Source of the DNA: VXRD01 sp965242535
Lineage (GTDB): Bacteria > Latescibacterota > UBA2968
Length of the DNA: 64,000 nucleotides
Direction of reading: 5' to 3'
NCBI GenBank assembly: GCA_965242535.1
Contig: OZ251458.1
Coordinates: 3,410,001 to 3,474,000 of the forward strand
Shown here: positions 44,151 through 53,330 of the stretch, in pieces
Layout: each line of letters starts with the position of its first letter
How positions within the stretch are numbered: the first letter of the stretch is position 1
Translations under genes and position numbers: made by a program
Notes under the pieces: model-generated
Databases searched by the model: none
The model's input: the letters and a program-made list of their open reading frames with translations, nothing else
Told to the model about the DNA's origin: nothing

Positions 44151-44993
44151 CTACCCCAATGCCTTTAGATAGTCTTCGCCTCGGTGCTCGCGTAGCCATC
44201 TCTTGAGCGGCACGTCGGCTTCTGTGGGTTGCCACCAGCCTTTGATATCCACGCCATCGCCGAGCAACTGCCGCCGGATGGGATCGCATTTGCACAGCAC
44301 TTCTTCGGGGATCACATTGTAATCCAGCCCGCGCAACCAGCGGTAACTGTACCCAAAAAACAGCACGCGGCGCGTCACATCGGATGTATTCAACCCCCGC
44401 CGATGCCACATCCTGCGGTCGAACAACACCGCGGTTCCCGCCTTGACGCACACGGGCAATACCCCCTCGCCCGAATCGCATCCCTCGGGTTTTGCGTCCA
44501 ACCCGTGGCTTTGCGGCACAATTTCCATCGCGCCGTGTTCGGGCGTATCCACGTCGCTCAACCAGTAGCTGATCTTCAGGGACAAGCGCGGATGGGGCCG
44601 TTCCATCTCGGGCACGGGCCGCCCGCCGTCTTGGTGCCAACCGCCCTTGCGAATCGCGCGGGCATGTCGTTCGGGGGGATACGCGATCAGGTGGGAAATG
44701 TAGAGTTGGATATTCCAGCCCAAAATATCCCACAACAGCGGAAACGTCTTGGGATTGTCCAGCAGATCCAAAAACGCATCGTCTTCCACAACCGTGCGAA
44801 ACGCGCTCAATAGCGCATCGGGCCTCAGCCCTTGCTCGGCGCGCCTTTTGGCCTCCACCCGATCCACGGCCTCGTTCAGCCGCGCCAGCAGATCGGGCGA
44901 CAACGCATCTTCGACAATCAAATAACCCTCGTCATTAAAATGCCGGAGTTGCGCTTCTGTCGCGCAGTATCGCAACCAATTTTTCGCGTCCAT
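44151..44993 (-). CDS. Phytanoyl-CoA dioxygenase (PhyH) family protein
   Basis: A 280-residue Fe(II)/2-oxoglutarate dioxygenase. RHFNDEGYLIVEDALSPDLL begins the fold. The iron ligands are in GGWHQDGGRP (H-x-D) and FDRRMWHRRGLNTSDVTRR with distal His and the 2-oxoglutarate Arg. The sequence is unlike the gene at 15.8 kb. The substrate is unknown. It lies 13 bases after the transporter gene on the same strand; both, with the next PhyH gene, look like one operon reading leftwards. Confidence 0.92.
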   Translation of the reverse strand: MDAKNWLRYCATEAQLRHFNDEGYLIVEDALSPDLLARLNEAVDRVEAKRRAEQGLRPDALLSAFRTVVEDDAFLDLLDNPKTFPLLWDILGWNIQLYISHLIAYPPERHARAIRKGGWHQDGGRPVPEMERPHPRLSLKISYWLSDVDTPEHGAMEIVPQSHGLDAKPEGCDSGEGVLPVCVKAGTAVLFDRRMWHRRGLNTSDVTRRVLFFGYSYRWLRGLDYNVIPEEVLCKCDPIRRQLLGDGVDIKGWWQPTEADVPLKRWLREHRGEDYLKALG

Positions 44994-45006
44994 GATGTCT
45001 CTCCTT

Positions 45007-47223
45007 TCAATCTCGCCTGCTGATCATAACCGTGGCGCAGTCGATTCGCTGTGCGAGCACAGGGGCGAGTTGACCGAATCGCCTGCGATTTTTGCCGACG
45101 CGCTCCAATCCCAAAACCACCAAATCGAAATGCTCGGCGCGGCGGGCGATTTCTTCGATGGGTTTGTCGTGGCGCACCACCAAAGCCGACGCGCGGTTGG
45201 GAACTTCCTCATCGGCGAATCGCGCCAGTCTGCGCTGTGCGCGTTCGCATTGCAAGTCGCTTTCGCGCTCGGGCAACACCTGCAAAAACGCGACCTCGCG
45301 CTCGCCCGTGCGGCACAAACTGCCGAGCAACCGGGCGCGAAATTTGTCGTGCGCGCCCAGGCCGCGCGTGGGCACCAGCACGCGCTGGACGCCCGCCATG
45401 TGCCAGCCCGAAGGCGCGTGCAACACCACCACATCGCAGGCCACGGAACTGATGAGTTCTTCCAAATACGCGCTGTTGACATCGCTCAAGCCGAGCAACA
45501 AACTCTCGCAGCGATGCACGCGAGACACGCGCACGATCTCGGGCCAGGGCTGCGGCGCCAGGGTCATCAGCGCCTCGGGCGAGAGGCCCGCCGCAAACGA
45601 GGCGGTCACGGCTTCGCGCAACACGGCTTGGGTATCGCGCAGGGAACGCGGGGAGTCGCCCTCTTGCCACCCCTCGTCGGGCGCGGCCACCACGGACAAC
45701 AACAGCACCCGCCCCACCCCGGGCGGCGCCAAGGCGTGGGCCACCGCCACCATCGCGGCGGCATTTTGCGGGTTGGCCACGGGCACGAGCACCAGCGGAC
45801 TGCGGCCGCGCATCTGCAAGAGTTGCGGATCCAGGGCCTCGGCAGACGCGTCGACAACGCGCGCGCGCCGCGCCAACAAGGCCCAATACAACAACCCGCC
45901 CAGGCCCAACCACACCGCGGAGATCAGGCCCGCGGTGGGCACGGACACGGCTTGAAAAAGGGCTAGGCCCGCGCAACACGCGCCGCCGACGCCCGGGACG
46001 AGCGGGAAAAACGGCGTTTGAAAGGGCGCGGGCGTTTGCCTGCGCGTGCGGGCCAAGATGCTCGTCCAATGCGTGAGCGCGAAAGAAATGAGAAAGATCA
46101 AACTCGCGGCTGCGCCTGCCGCGGCCACGTCCGGCACGACCAACAGCAAAATGACCATCGTCAGCGCGCTGACGCCTATCGCGGTGATGGGCGTGCGGTA
46201 GCGGATATGCACTTCGCCGATGGGCGCGGGCAAGGTGCGGTCTCGCGCCATCGCGAGGGCCACGCGGGAAGCCGCCAGCAAATTGGCTTGCAGCGCGGAC
46301 AGCATCGACAAAATCGCGGCGATCAGCACGAGCCAAAACCCCGTCTCTCCCAAGAAATGGCGCGCCGCCAAGGCGACCACCACCTCGGGATGTTCCGCGC
46401 TGAGAGCGCCAATGGTTTGGCCCTCGGGCACGCCCGCCGTTGCAATCACGAAAAGCAGGGGCAAATAAACGCACAGCGCGGCGGCCAAAGACAGCAACAT
46501 CGCGCGGGGCAACGTGCGCTCGGGCTTGCGAACCTCGCCTGCGACCGCGGCGATGAGATCAAAGCCCTGCAAGGCGATGAACGTATAGCCCATCGCCTTG
46601 AAAAATCCCGCCGCGCCATGGGTGAAAAACGGCGTCAGGCCCGCGCGCATTTCCCCTACACCGCTTCCGACGAGTGCCCACGCGCCCCCGATGATCAGCA
46701 CGGCAAAAACCGCCATTTTCCCAAAATTGATCCAGTTGCCGCCGCCCGCACTCTTGCGAATCAAGCCGAAGGTGTAACACGCGGTCGCGCCTACGGCCAA
46801 CGCCGTTACCAGTGCATGGCCGCCGAGCCATTCGGGGGCTGTGTCCCAAAGGAGATGGGCGCCTTCTCGCAGCGCGATCGCGGCATAAGACGCAAACCCG
46901 AGGGCGTAGAGCACGCCTGCGACGATGGACGCGAACCAACCCACCCAGCCAAACGCAAATGCCGACCGCACGGACAAGACTTTTTTCGCGTACGTATAAG
47001 TGCCGCCGGATTCGGGAAACGCGGTGGACATCTCGGCAAAGCTCAACGCGGTCAGCACGGCGATCGCCCCATTGGCCGCAAAGACCGCGAGGGCGGCCGG
47101 CCCCGTGGTCGCAAATGCCACCCCCGCGAGCGCGAGAATGCCGCCGCCGACAATGGCGCCAATGCCCACGCCGGTCGCGCCTATCAGGCCCATCGAACGC
47201 GCTATGGCCGTCTTTTGGTTCAT
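45007..47223 (-). CDS. APC-superfamily amino-acid permease with C-terminal USP domains
   Basis: A 738-residue fusion. Residues 1 to ~455 are an APC permease with about 12 transmembrane segments; SMGLIGATGVGIGAIVGGGI is the typical first helix with the substrate-binding GxG loop, and FPESGGTYTYAKKVLS follows. Residues ~470-738 form two universal-stress-protein-like domains (SPLVLVPVANPQNAAAMVAV; VQRVLVPTRGLGAHDKFRAR; FDLVVLGLERVGKNRRRFG). Such fusions regulate transport by nucleotide or stress signals in related proteins. Located between two PhyH genes, it may import their substrate. Confidence 0.92.
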   Translation of the reverse strand: MNQKTAIARSMGLIGATGVGIGAIVGGGILALAGVAFATTGPAALAVFAANGAIAVLTALSFAEMSTAFPESGGTYTYAKKVLSVRSAFAFGWVGWFASIVAGVLYALGFASYAAIALREGAHLLWDTAPEWLGGHALVTALAVGATACYTFGLIRKSAGGGNWINFGKMAVFAVLIIGGAWALVGSGVGEMRAGLTPFFTHGAAGFFKAMGYTFIALQGFDLIAAVAGEVRKPERTLPRAMLLSLAAALCVYLPLLFVIATAGVPEGQTIGALSAEHPEVVVALAARHFLGETGFWLVLIAAILSMLSALQANLLAASRVALAMARDRTLPAPIGEVHIRYRTPITAIGVSALTMVILLLVVPDVAAAGAAASLIFLISFALTHWTSILARTRRQTPAPFQTPFFPLVPGVGGACCAGLALFQAVSVPTAGLISAVWLGLGGLLYWALLARRARVVDASAEALDPQLLQMRGRSPLVLVPVANPQNAAAMVAVAHALAPPGVGRVLLLSVVAAPDEGWQEGDSPRSLRDTQAVLREAVTASFAAGLSPEALMTLAPQPWPEIVRVSRVHRCESLLLGLSDVNSAYLEELISSVACDVVVLHAPSGWHMAGVQRVLVPTRGLGAHDKFRARLLGSLCRTGEREVAFLQVLPERESDLQCERAQRRLARFADEEVPNRASALVVRHDKPIEEIARRAEHFDLVVLGLERVGKNRRRFGQLAPVLAQRIDCATVMISRRD

Positions 47224-47224
47224 T

Positions 47225-48070
47225 TTAATCGGCTTTGGGATGGGGGTTTGGCCGGTGCGATTCGCCGTTTTCGATTTCGACGATTTCCGGGGGGAATGCC
47301 GTACAACGCACCCGGTTTTTCATGCCCCAGCGGTGCATGGGACGCACGCGCCCGGCGTTGATCTTTGGATTCGTCCACACGGCCGCAATGGCGATGCGGC
47401 TGTTCGGACTCGGATTCGGCGGGCTGTAATGCCACAAACTGCTGTGCCAACACACGACGTCGCCCGGGTCGAGTTCGATGTGTTCTGTGCCGCATTGCGC
47501 GATCCGCGCTTTGACGAGATCGCGGGGCAACTCGCCGTGAATGCTGTCCTCGTACATCACATGCTGGACGATCTCGCCCTTGTGGCTGCCGGGAATAAAC
47601 TGCATACACCCGTTTTCGCGCGTTGCCGGATCGAGTGCCATCCACGCATTGAACGGCTCGGTTTCCCCATCGCGCCAAAGCCCGTTGTCCTGATGCCAGG
47701 GCGTCGCGCTGCCGGTTTTTGCCGGCTTGACAAACACGCTGTTGAACTTGACGATGATATCATCGCCCAAAAAATATCGCGCCATCGAAAGCATTTCCTC
47801 GCCCGTGTGAAAGGTGTGCCAGATCAGCGGAGACTCCAGGCAAAAATGGCCCAATTTCCGAAATCGCATGGCCCGCGCCTCTGGGGTATCGCCCATCGGG
47901 TCCATCGGATCGACATCGGGCCGACCGCTCGGCTCGGGCTTGAGCAACTCGTTTTTAATCACGCCGCGCAGGTCAAACGCATCGCCTTCCGGCACGACCC
48001 CGCGCTCGATAAAAAATCCCTTTTCCCGCCAATCTCGCTCCTGATCATCCGTCGGTCGCCAAATTTTCAT
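47225..48070 (-). CDS. Phytanoyl-CoA dioxygenase (PhyH) family protein
   Basis: A 281-residue dioxygenase: TDDQERDWREKGFFIERGVV at the start, iron ligands in TPWHQDNGLWRDGE (H-x-D) and CWHSSLWHYSPPNPSPNSR (His and Arg), and GCMQFIPGSHKGEIVQHV. It ends one base ahead of the transporter start, so the two are translationally linked. Substrate not predictable. The ribosome site is GGAGATAGGGC. Confidence 0.92.
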   Translation of the reverse strand: MKIWRPTDDQERDWREKGFFIERGVVPEGDAFDLRGVIKNELLKPEPSGRPDVDPMDPMGDTPEARAMRFRKLGHFCLESPLIWHTFHTGEEMLSMARYFLGDDIIVKFNSVFVKPAKTGSATPWHQDNGLWRDGETEPFNAWMALDPATRENGCMQFIPGSHKGEIVQHVMYEDSIHGELPRDLVKARIAQCGTEHIELDPGDVVCWHSSLWHYSPPNPSPNSRIAIAAVWTNPKINAGRVRPMHRWGMKNRVRCTAFPPEIVEIENGESHRPNPHPKAD

Positions 48071-48319
48071 GCCCTATCTCCTCGAGTGGAATCCGTTATC
48101 AAATGCGATCTCGACCCATGGGCAGAGGATGAACACCATGCCCGATCAAATCGCGTGCTTCAGGCTCCGCAGTTCCATTTCTACCGCAGTCGGTCGCGGG
48201 CGGATTTCCTCGATGATGCCCTCGAGCCGCGAGATCGCGCCTCTCCTCTGTGCCTGTCACGCGCTTTCATTTCCTTTGCTCCTCGGTTACGCTGATATAC
48301 AACAAGTGCCAAAAAATGC
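48071..48319. other. Spacer with possible protein remnant, no gene seen
   Basis: One plus-strand frame reads VIKCDLDPWAEDEHHARSNR then VLQAPQFHFYRSRSRADFLD, which has the look of a real protein tail but has no start codon and lacks similarity I recognise. It may be a remnant. The rest is the leader of the methyltransferase gene. Confidence 0.35.
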
Positions 48320-48347
48320 TTGACAAAACGCATTCTGGCACTATAAA
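48320..48347 (+). promoter_or_regulatory. Sigma70-type promoter for the MT-A70 methyltransferase
   Basis: A perfect TTGACA at 48320-48325 and TATAAA at 48342-48347 with 16-base spacing. The gene begins 80 bases further on. The consensus -35 hexamer suggests strong, constitutive expression, as expected for a protective methyltransferase. Confidence 0.7.
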
Positions 48348-48429
48348 TGGATGGTTGAGCAAACCCCCGATAGACAGCCCCAAAATGGTGATGGGCCGTT
48401 CTTAAAACACCGCCCAAAAGGATACGGAA

Positions 48430-49287
48430 ATGAGTATTGAAATCGGTAGTGAACACATGGGAGACTGTGCAACGGGTAAGTCTGTGGCTGACGCTGCGAC
48501 GAGCTATTCAGTTTACAACGAAGAAGTGAAAGTTAGAACGCGATTTAACTGGATGGACAGCTTATTTCCACCGTTGCCGAATAGGCAATACGATATTCTC
48601 TATGCTGACCCGCCATGGTATTACAACGGAAAGTTACAATTTGACAAGAGTGGAACGGCAGAGAGAAATCGCGATTGGTCAAAAAGAATTTTTATCAGTT
48701 CTGCGTCATTCAAGTATCCCACTGTTCCCACGGAGGAACTAAAGAAGTTGCCAGTACAACAAATTGCAAAAGATGACTCGTTGCTGTTTTTATGGACGAC
48801 GAATCCACATCTGGCACAAGCGATTGAATTGGGCATCGCTTGGGGATTTGAATACAAGACCGTCGCTTTTGTGTGGAATAAAATGAAACATAACCCCGGA
48901 CACTATACACTGTCTTATTGCGAGCTCTGTCTTTTGTTCAAACGAGGTCGGATACCTACGCCAAGAGGGGCGAGAAACGTCAAACAGTTGATCGAAATTC
49001 CCCGAAAGAATCACAGCGAAAAGCCCGTCGAAATCGCCCAAAGTATCATGCGTATGTTTCCCCATCAATCCCGTATAGAGCTGTTTGCAAGAACGAAAAA
49101 GGAAGGATTTGATTCTTGGGGGCTCGAGGTCGCTGATCGAGACGGGGAGCGATTCACAGGCGGATGCAAAAGACGAACGAGACTCGATATGGTCAAACGA
49201 TATGAGGGACAATTAGAAATGTTTGCTAAGGATAGAAAGGAAGGGCTCGATGTCGTCAATCGAGATGAGGAGCAATCTGCTCGATGA
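48430..49287 (+). CDS. MT-A70 family DNA adenine methyltransferase (M.MunI-like)
   Basis: A 285-residue N6-adenine methyltransferase. The catalytic motif IV is YADPPWYYNG (D60-P-P-W), followed by LLFLWTTNPHLAQAIELGIA, FVWNKMKHNPGHYTLSYCEL and HSEKPVEIAQSIMRMFP. It belongs to the MT-A70 group, which includes M.MunI. The neighbouring endonuclease is MunI-like, so CAATTG is the predicted target; that is inference. The ribosome site is AAGGATACGG. Its last 32 bases overlap the end of the converging nuclease gene. Confidence 0.88.
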   Translation: MSIEIGSEHMGDCATGKSVADAATSYSVYNEEVKVRTRFNWMDSLFPPLPNRQYDILYADPPWYYNGKLQFDKSGTAERNRDWSKRIFISSASFKYPTVPTEELKKLPVQQIAKDDSLLFLWTTNPHLAQAIELGIAWGFEYKTVAFVWNKMKHNPGHYTLSYCELCLLFKRGRIPTPRGARNVKQLIEIPRKNHSEKPVEIAQSIMRMFPHQSRIELFARTKKEGFDSWGLEVADRDGERFTGGCKRRTRLDMVKRYEGQLEMFAKDRKEGLDVVNRDEEQSAR

Positions 49288-49846
49288 AATGCAGACCTAA
49301 TAAGTCGGGATCATCGTCGCGCCAAAAAAAGAAGTTATTGGTGTATTCATCGAACCAGCAAGTTATTTCTCTAACTCGACAAGGGTCTCTCGTTATGTTT
49401 CCTCTAAACACGATCCAAAATGGAAGTATGCCTCGTATGCCACTTTCTTTTTTTAATATTTTCATTAATCCCGGAGTGAAGTACTTACATAATCTTTCAT
49501 GGGCATTGCCCCTCCCCGCCCTTCTCGGTTTGCCTTCAACCCATCCATCTTGTCTTTTCAATTCGATGTAAATTCGCTTACCCGTTATTTTGTTTGCAAT
49601 GGAGAAATCGGGAACAAATCCGTGTCGATACGCTATGTTCGGGTGGTATATCTGTGCTTTGTCTCTGTCCAACAATGGATAGGTGTAATAGATATTGGCA
49701 AAGTCTCTAGGTCTGGAGATAATGGCGTAATTCGTATCTACCAGAAGTTCATTAAACAAGCCGGCAAAATCGCGTTCGGTTGCGAGGGCGCGGTGCCCAC
49801 TGAGTTTTTGCCAGTTTTTCCTCAGCCTCAAATGTGAACGGGACAT
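49256..49846 (-). CDS. MunI-like type II restriction endonuclease
   Basis: A 196-residue endonuclease close in length to R.MunI (about 200). The active site is VPDFSIANKITGKRIYIELK: Asp80, Glu95 and Lys97 give the D-x14-E-x-K spacing known for MunI (Asp83, Glu98, Lys100). This enzyme cuts CAATTG in its described members; I infer the same target. It converges on the methyltransferase gene and overlaps its end, so transcription of one may limit the other. No controller protein gene is present. Confidence 0.85.
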   Translation of the reverse strand: MSRSHLRLRKNWQKLSGHRALATERDFAGLFNELLVDTNYAIISRPRDFANIYYTYPLLDRDKAQIYHPNIAYRHGFVPDFSIANKITGKRIYIELKRQDGWVEGKPRRAGRGNAHERLCKYFTPGLMKILKKESGIRGILPFWIVFRGNITRDPCRVREITCWFDEYTNNFFFWRDDDPDLLGLHFIEQIAPHLD

Positions 49847-50142
49847 TATTTTTTGCCCTTTTAAGGATGTCGGGCAGTGTCAAACGTTTCGCAGAGAAAT
49901 GCGAGAATGTTCCTACTTATTCGCCGAGTATCGGGGAGCTACCCCTCAACTGCGTTGGCTTTTGTATTTGGTAGGCCACCCGACATATTGGGGTTGCAAA
50001 ACGTTTGACCCCAAAAATATAATGATAATTTCTCGACAAAAAATATTTTTGTTTTCAAAAAATCATGAGACGATAAAGACTGGTGAATTTTGTCGCTGGC
50101 ACTGTCGCATATCATTTTTTGCCCACGACCTGGAGGCTCGCT
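49847..50142. other. AT-rich intergenic region
   Basis: Clearly more AT-rich than its surroundings, it holds the nuclease leader (GGGCAAAAAATAATG on the minus strand) and GTTTGACACTGCCC-like sequence, which may be its -35. AAACGTTTGACCCC is repeated loosely at about 49880 and 50008. No gene was recognised. Confidence 0.4.
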
Positions 50143-51054
50143 ATGTTGATCGCCACATCCCGAACCGCGCATATCCTCTCCGAAGGGCATTCCGCGGTCG
50201 CGCAAATTTTTGAAGGCGATATCGCCGCCATTGCCAAGGGCGACGACACCTGCGTTATCGCCCTTAAAAACGGCGACCTGCACATTCGCACGCCAGCGCG
50301 TGCCCAAACGATTGCCACGGGTATTGAACGGGATATCGAATGCCTGATCGTCCTCGACGAATCCCCGCTTCACTTGCTCATCGGCACGGGCGAATCCCGT
50401 ATTTATGCGTGTAGAGATGGCAAGACCGAGCGCGTTGAATCCTTTGATCGCCTCTCGGTGCGCGCCGAGTGGTACACGCCTTGGGGCGGGCCGCCCGATG
50501 TTCGCAGCTTTGCCAAGACGCCCGATGGCTGGGTCTATGCCGATATTCACGTCGGCAGCATTATGCGTTCGCCAGATGGGGGCGAAACCTGGGAACCCGT
50601 GACGCCGGATTTGCACGACGATGTCCACCAAGTCGCCACGTCGCCCCAGGTTGCAGAGCGCGTCTATGCCAACACGGCGCGTGCGGTCTATGTCAGCGAC
50701 GACCGCGGTCGGTCATGGTCACACCGCGCCGAGGGCTTTCCGTATCTTTACGGCCGGGCCATCGCCGTGCATCCCGCCGATCCGGACTGCCTGCTGGCGA
50801 CGGTCAGCAAGGGGCCACACGGAGACGCCGCCGGTCAACTCTACCGGTCGGACGACGCGGGCAGGACTTGGGAACACGTCACCGCGGGCTTTCCCGACGC
50901 GGTCCCGCACAACATCGACACCTTCCACCTCGCGTTCTCAAAATGCGGTCGCGCTTGGGCCGCTGTCGGTCCCACGCTGTACACCAGCCGCGATCGCGGA
51001 AACACATGGGAAAGCGCGTGGCGCGCCCCGGCCAAAATTCGGATGATCGCTTGA
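50143..51054 (+). CDS. BNR/Asp-box repeat (sortilin-like beta-propeller) protein
   Basis: A 303-residue protein with Asp-box repeats S-x-D-x-G-x-T/S-W: MRSPDGGETWEP, YVSDDRGRSWSHRA, YRSDDAGRTWEHV and YTSRDRGNTWESA. These form one propeller seen in sialidases, photosystem assembly and Vps10 proteins. No signal peptide and no catalytic sialidase residues are seen, so a binding or scaffold role is more likely than sialidase. GGAGG lies six bases ahead of the ATG. Confidence 0.82.
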   Translation: MLIATSRTAHILSEGHSAVAQIFEGDIAAIAKGDDTCVIALKNGDLHIRTPARAQTIATGIERDIECLIVLDESPLHLLIGTGESRIYACRDGKTERVESFDRLSVRAEWYTPWGGPPDVRSFAKTPDGWVYADIHVGSIMRSPDGGETWEPVTPDLHDDVHQVATSPQVAERVYANTARAVYVSDDRGRSWSHRAEGFPYLYGRAIAVHPADPDCLLATVSKGPHGDAAGQLYRSDDAGRTWEHVTAGFPDAVPHNIDTFHLAFSKCGRAWAAVGPTLYTSRDRGNTWESAWRAPAKIRMIA

Positions 51055-51065
51055 GGGAGTTGGAA

Positions 51066-51235
51066 ATGTCACTCATCGACAAGGAGTTAAAGCGCGTTTC
51101 AGGGCGTGGTTTGAGGAGTTTGATTCGGAAGTGCGGGATGGTCGGTTTTGGGAAGATGTCGAATCGGGGAAACTGGATCGCCTTGCGAACCGAGCTCTCG
51201 CCGATTTTCACGCGGGGAAGTGCAAGGAATTATGA
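51066..51235 (+). pseudogene. Small hypothetical protein, frameshifted
   Basis: The start MSLIDKELK is followed, one base out of frame, by ARFRAWFEEFDSEVRDGRFW and EDVESGKLDRLANRALADFH to a stop at 51235. Both parts look like one small family (F-x-x-W-F-E-E-F-D), so one inserted base near 51090 breaks it. Many homologs of this sort sit beside toxin genes. Function unknown. Confidence 0.55.
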
Positions 51236-51267
51236 AACGCTTTGCACTCTCTTTTGAAGGAGCAGCT

Positions 51268-52230
51268 ATGGCACATCACAAATTCACCCCCACGCATTAC
51301 CACACGACCATCGGATCGCACGAACCCGTCCTCGCGATCGCGAGTGGGGATTCGGTTTCGACCACGACGGTTTGTGCGGGGGGCAAAGATCGAACCGGCG
51401 CGCAAGTGACCGAGGGCGGCAATCCGCAGACCGGCCCTTTTTACGTGGAAGGCGCGGAACCCGGGGACAGCATCGCGGTGACCTTCGATTATTTGATGCC
51501 CAATCGGCCTGATGGGTACACCTCGGCGCGCATCGCGCCCAATGTGCTCGACCCGGGCTACGTGCCCAAATTCGACGACGACATCGCCCGCGTCTTATGG
51601 GCAATCGACTTTGAGAATCGCACCGCGCACCCGGCGGAAATCTCTTGCGACCGCGACCATACCTCGCTCGGTCAGGGCACGCCTGCGCCAAAGCCGTTAT
51701 CAGACCTCGTCTTGCCGCTCGATCCGCATCCCGGATGCTTTGGAGTCGCGCCGCCGCGCGGTCAGGCCATCTCGACTGCGACCTCATCCACGCACGGCGG
51801 CAACATGGACTACAAACGCTTCAACCAAGGCACCACCGTCTATTTGCCGGTATTTGCCCAAGGCGCGCTCTTTCACATCGGCGACGGGCACGCCCTGCAA
51901 GGCGATGGGGAAATCGTGGGCACGGGCATTGAAATTTCGTTCGACGCCGCGTTCACCATCCATGTCCACAAGGGCAAAACCATCGCTTGGCCTCGGGGCG
52001 AAAACGCCACGCACCTCTTCACCGTGGGCAATGCCCGTCCGCTCGATCAGTGCGTAGAACACGCCACCACGGAAATGATCCGCTGGCTCACCGCGGACTT
52101 TGGGCTGGACGAGCGCACCGTACACGTGCTGCTCGGGCAGGCCATCGAATACGACATGGGCAACATGTTTGACCCGGCCTATACGTTTGTGTGCAAAATT
52201 CCCAAGCGCGTTCTCCAACTCCTGCGATGA
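51268..52230 (+). CDS. Acetamidase/formamidase family protein
   Basis: A 320-residue FmdA/AmdA-type amidase. Visible blocks are VLAIASGDSVSTTTVCAGGK (metal/active-site start), GNPQTGPFYVEGAEPGDSIA, HPGCFGVAPPRGQAIST, THGGNMDYKRFNQGTTVYLP and LFHIGDGHALQGDGEIVGTG. These enzymes release ammonia from small amides in the cytoplasm. The start is MAHHKF behind GAAGGAG. The next gene overlaps its stop by four bases. Confidence 0.9.
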   Translation: MAHHKFTPTHYHTTIGSHEPVLAIASGDSVSTTTVCAGGKDRTGAQVTEGGNPQTGPFYVEGAEPGDSIAVTFDYLMPNRPDGYTSARIAPNVLDPGYVPKFDDDIARVLWAIDFENRTAHPAEISCDRDHTSLGQGTPAPKPLSDLVLPLDPHPGCFGVAPPRGQAISTATSSTHGGNMDYKRFNQGTTVYLPVFAQGALFHIGDGHALQGDGEIVGTGIEISFDAAFTIHVHKGKTIAWPRGENATHLFTVGNARPLDQCVEHATTEMIRWLTADFGLDERTVHVLLGQAIEYDMGNMFDPAYTFVCKIPKRVLQLLR

Positions 52231-53201
52231 AAAAATCTCATTGGATCATTTCACCCTCCGTGGATTTGTCCTGCATCTCCGTCGGCTGGCTGGCGTTGTT
52301 CGCGGCCCCTTCTCTGTTTCCCCACCACAGCGAAACCTTCCGCCTCATCGCGGTGACGTCCTTTGTGGCGCACCGGTATTTCACCTTCCCCTTGGTCTAT
52401 CTCGACCGCATCGAATTTGCACGGCGACGCCTGACTTATATCGCGACCCCTTTGCTGTGCTTGGGGTTCGTCGGCCTGTGTTATTATTTTCGCATCGACG
52501 AACCCGAAATGTTCGCCTTTTGGTATCTCTTCAATTACTTCCATTTCGTGCGCCAAAAATACGGCATTTTGCGGATTTATTCCGGCAAGGGGCAATGGGG
52601 CAACAAACGCCTCGACGCGTGGGCGTCCTACCTCTGGGGCATGGCCGGCTTTGGGTATATGTTCGCGTTTCAAGCCGATGTCGAAGGCCGGGTCATGCAC
52701 TACTTGCACACGCTCGTCGGCACGCCGCTTCCCCACCTCGCGGCGCGTGCGATCTATGGCGCGGCCATCCTCGTCACCATCGCTTGGCTGATCTACGAAT
52801 GGCGCGGCCCGCAACGCAACCATCCCAAACTCCTCTTTTTGGCCTCTGTCGCGTTCATGTATGGCGTCGTCCCCATCCTCTCCACAGACGCGCTGTTCAT
52901 CGCCACCAGCTTTAGCCACGCCGCGGAATACATCGCCCTAGTCGCGCTCACGGTTCGCAACAAAGCGAGACAAGACGCCTTTGCGTCGCCGATTTTAACG
53001 CGCGCGGGGAATCGCATCGTCCCCTACACCGCGGGCTTTATCGCGGTGGTCAGCGGCGCGTTATTCGGCCTCAAATCGCTTTCCCTCACGGCCTTTCTCG
53101 TGTTCACGTACGGCACGTCGTTTATGCACTTTATCTACGATGGCATGATCTGGAAATTGCGTCGTCCCCGCGTGGCCCGCGCCGTCGCCAGTCCCCCATA
53201 G
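52227..53201 (+). CDS. Polytopic membrane protein of unknown function
   Basis: A 324-residue protein with about eight hydrophobic segments, e.g. VDLSCISVGWLALFAAPSLF, TYIATPLLCLGFVGLCYYFR, ILVTIAWLIYEW and FIAVVSGALFGLKSLSLTAF. FNYFHFVRQKYGILRIYSGK is a conserved-looking loop with two histidines (also FVAHRYFTFPLVYLDR), perhaps metal-binding. The start overlaps the amidase stop (ATGA), so it may transport or handle a related amide. No family is recognised. Confidence 0.75.
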   Translation: MKKSHWIISPSVDLSCISVGWLALFAAPSLFPHHSETFRLIAVTSFVAHRYFTFPLVYLDRIEFARRRLTYIATPLLCLGFVGLCYYFRIDEPEMFAFWYLFNYFHFVRQKYGILRIYSGKGQWGNKRLDAWASYLWGMAGFGYMFAFQADVEGRVMHYLHTLVGTPLPHLAARAIYGAAILVTIAWLIYEWRGPQRNHPKLLFLASVAFMYGVVPILSTDALFIATSFSHAAEYIALVALTVRNKARQDAFASPILTRAGNRIVPYTAGFIAVVSGALFGLKSLSLTAFLVFTYGTSFMHFIYDGMIWKLRRPRVARAVASPP

Positions 53202-53236
53202 CCTTTGGGCTGTGCGCCCCCTCTCCCCCTTTTATT

Positions 53237-53320
53237 TTCGGACAGGCACGGGGGCCTGTCCCTACGATTGCGATTGCTTCTCCCGTCTCCCGTCTCCCGT
53301 CTCCCGTCTCCCGTCTTTCC
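53237..53320. repeat. REP-like palindrome and CCCGTCT tract ahead of bioA
   Basis: GGACAGGCACGGGGGCCTG and TCCCTACGATTGCGATTGC (53238-53277) are followed by about six TCTCCCG units (53278-53317). On the coding strand of bioA the tract is C-rich, as with the other genes preceded by this element. Confidence 0.8.
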
Positions 53321-53330
53321 CCCTTTCACC

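Noticed and set aside
45007..47361. Large plus-strand frames opposite the APC-USP transporter
   Set aside because: Antisense to a gene with clear transmembrane and USP domains; no ribosome site or family match.
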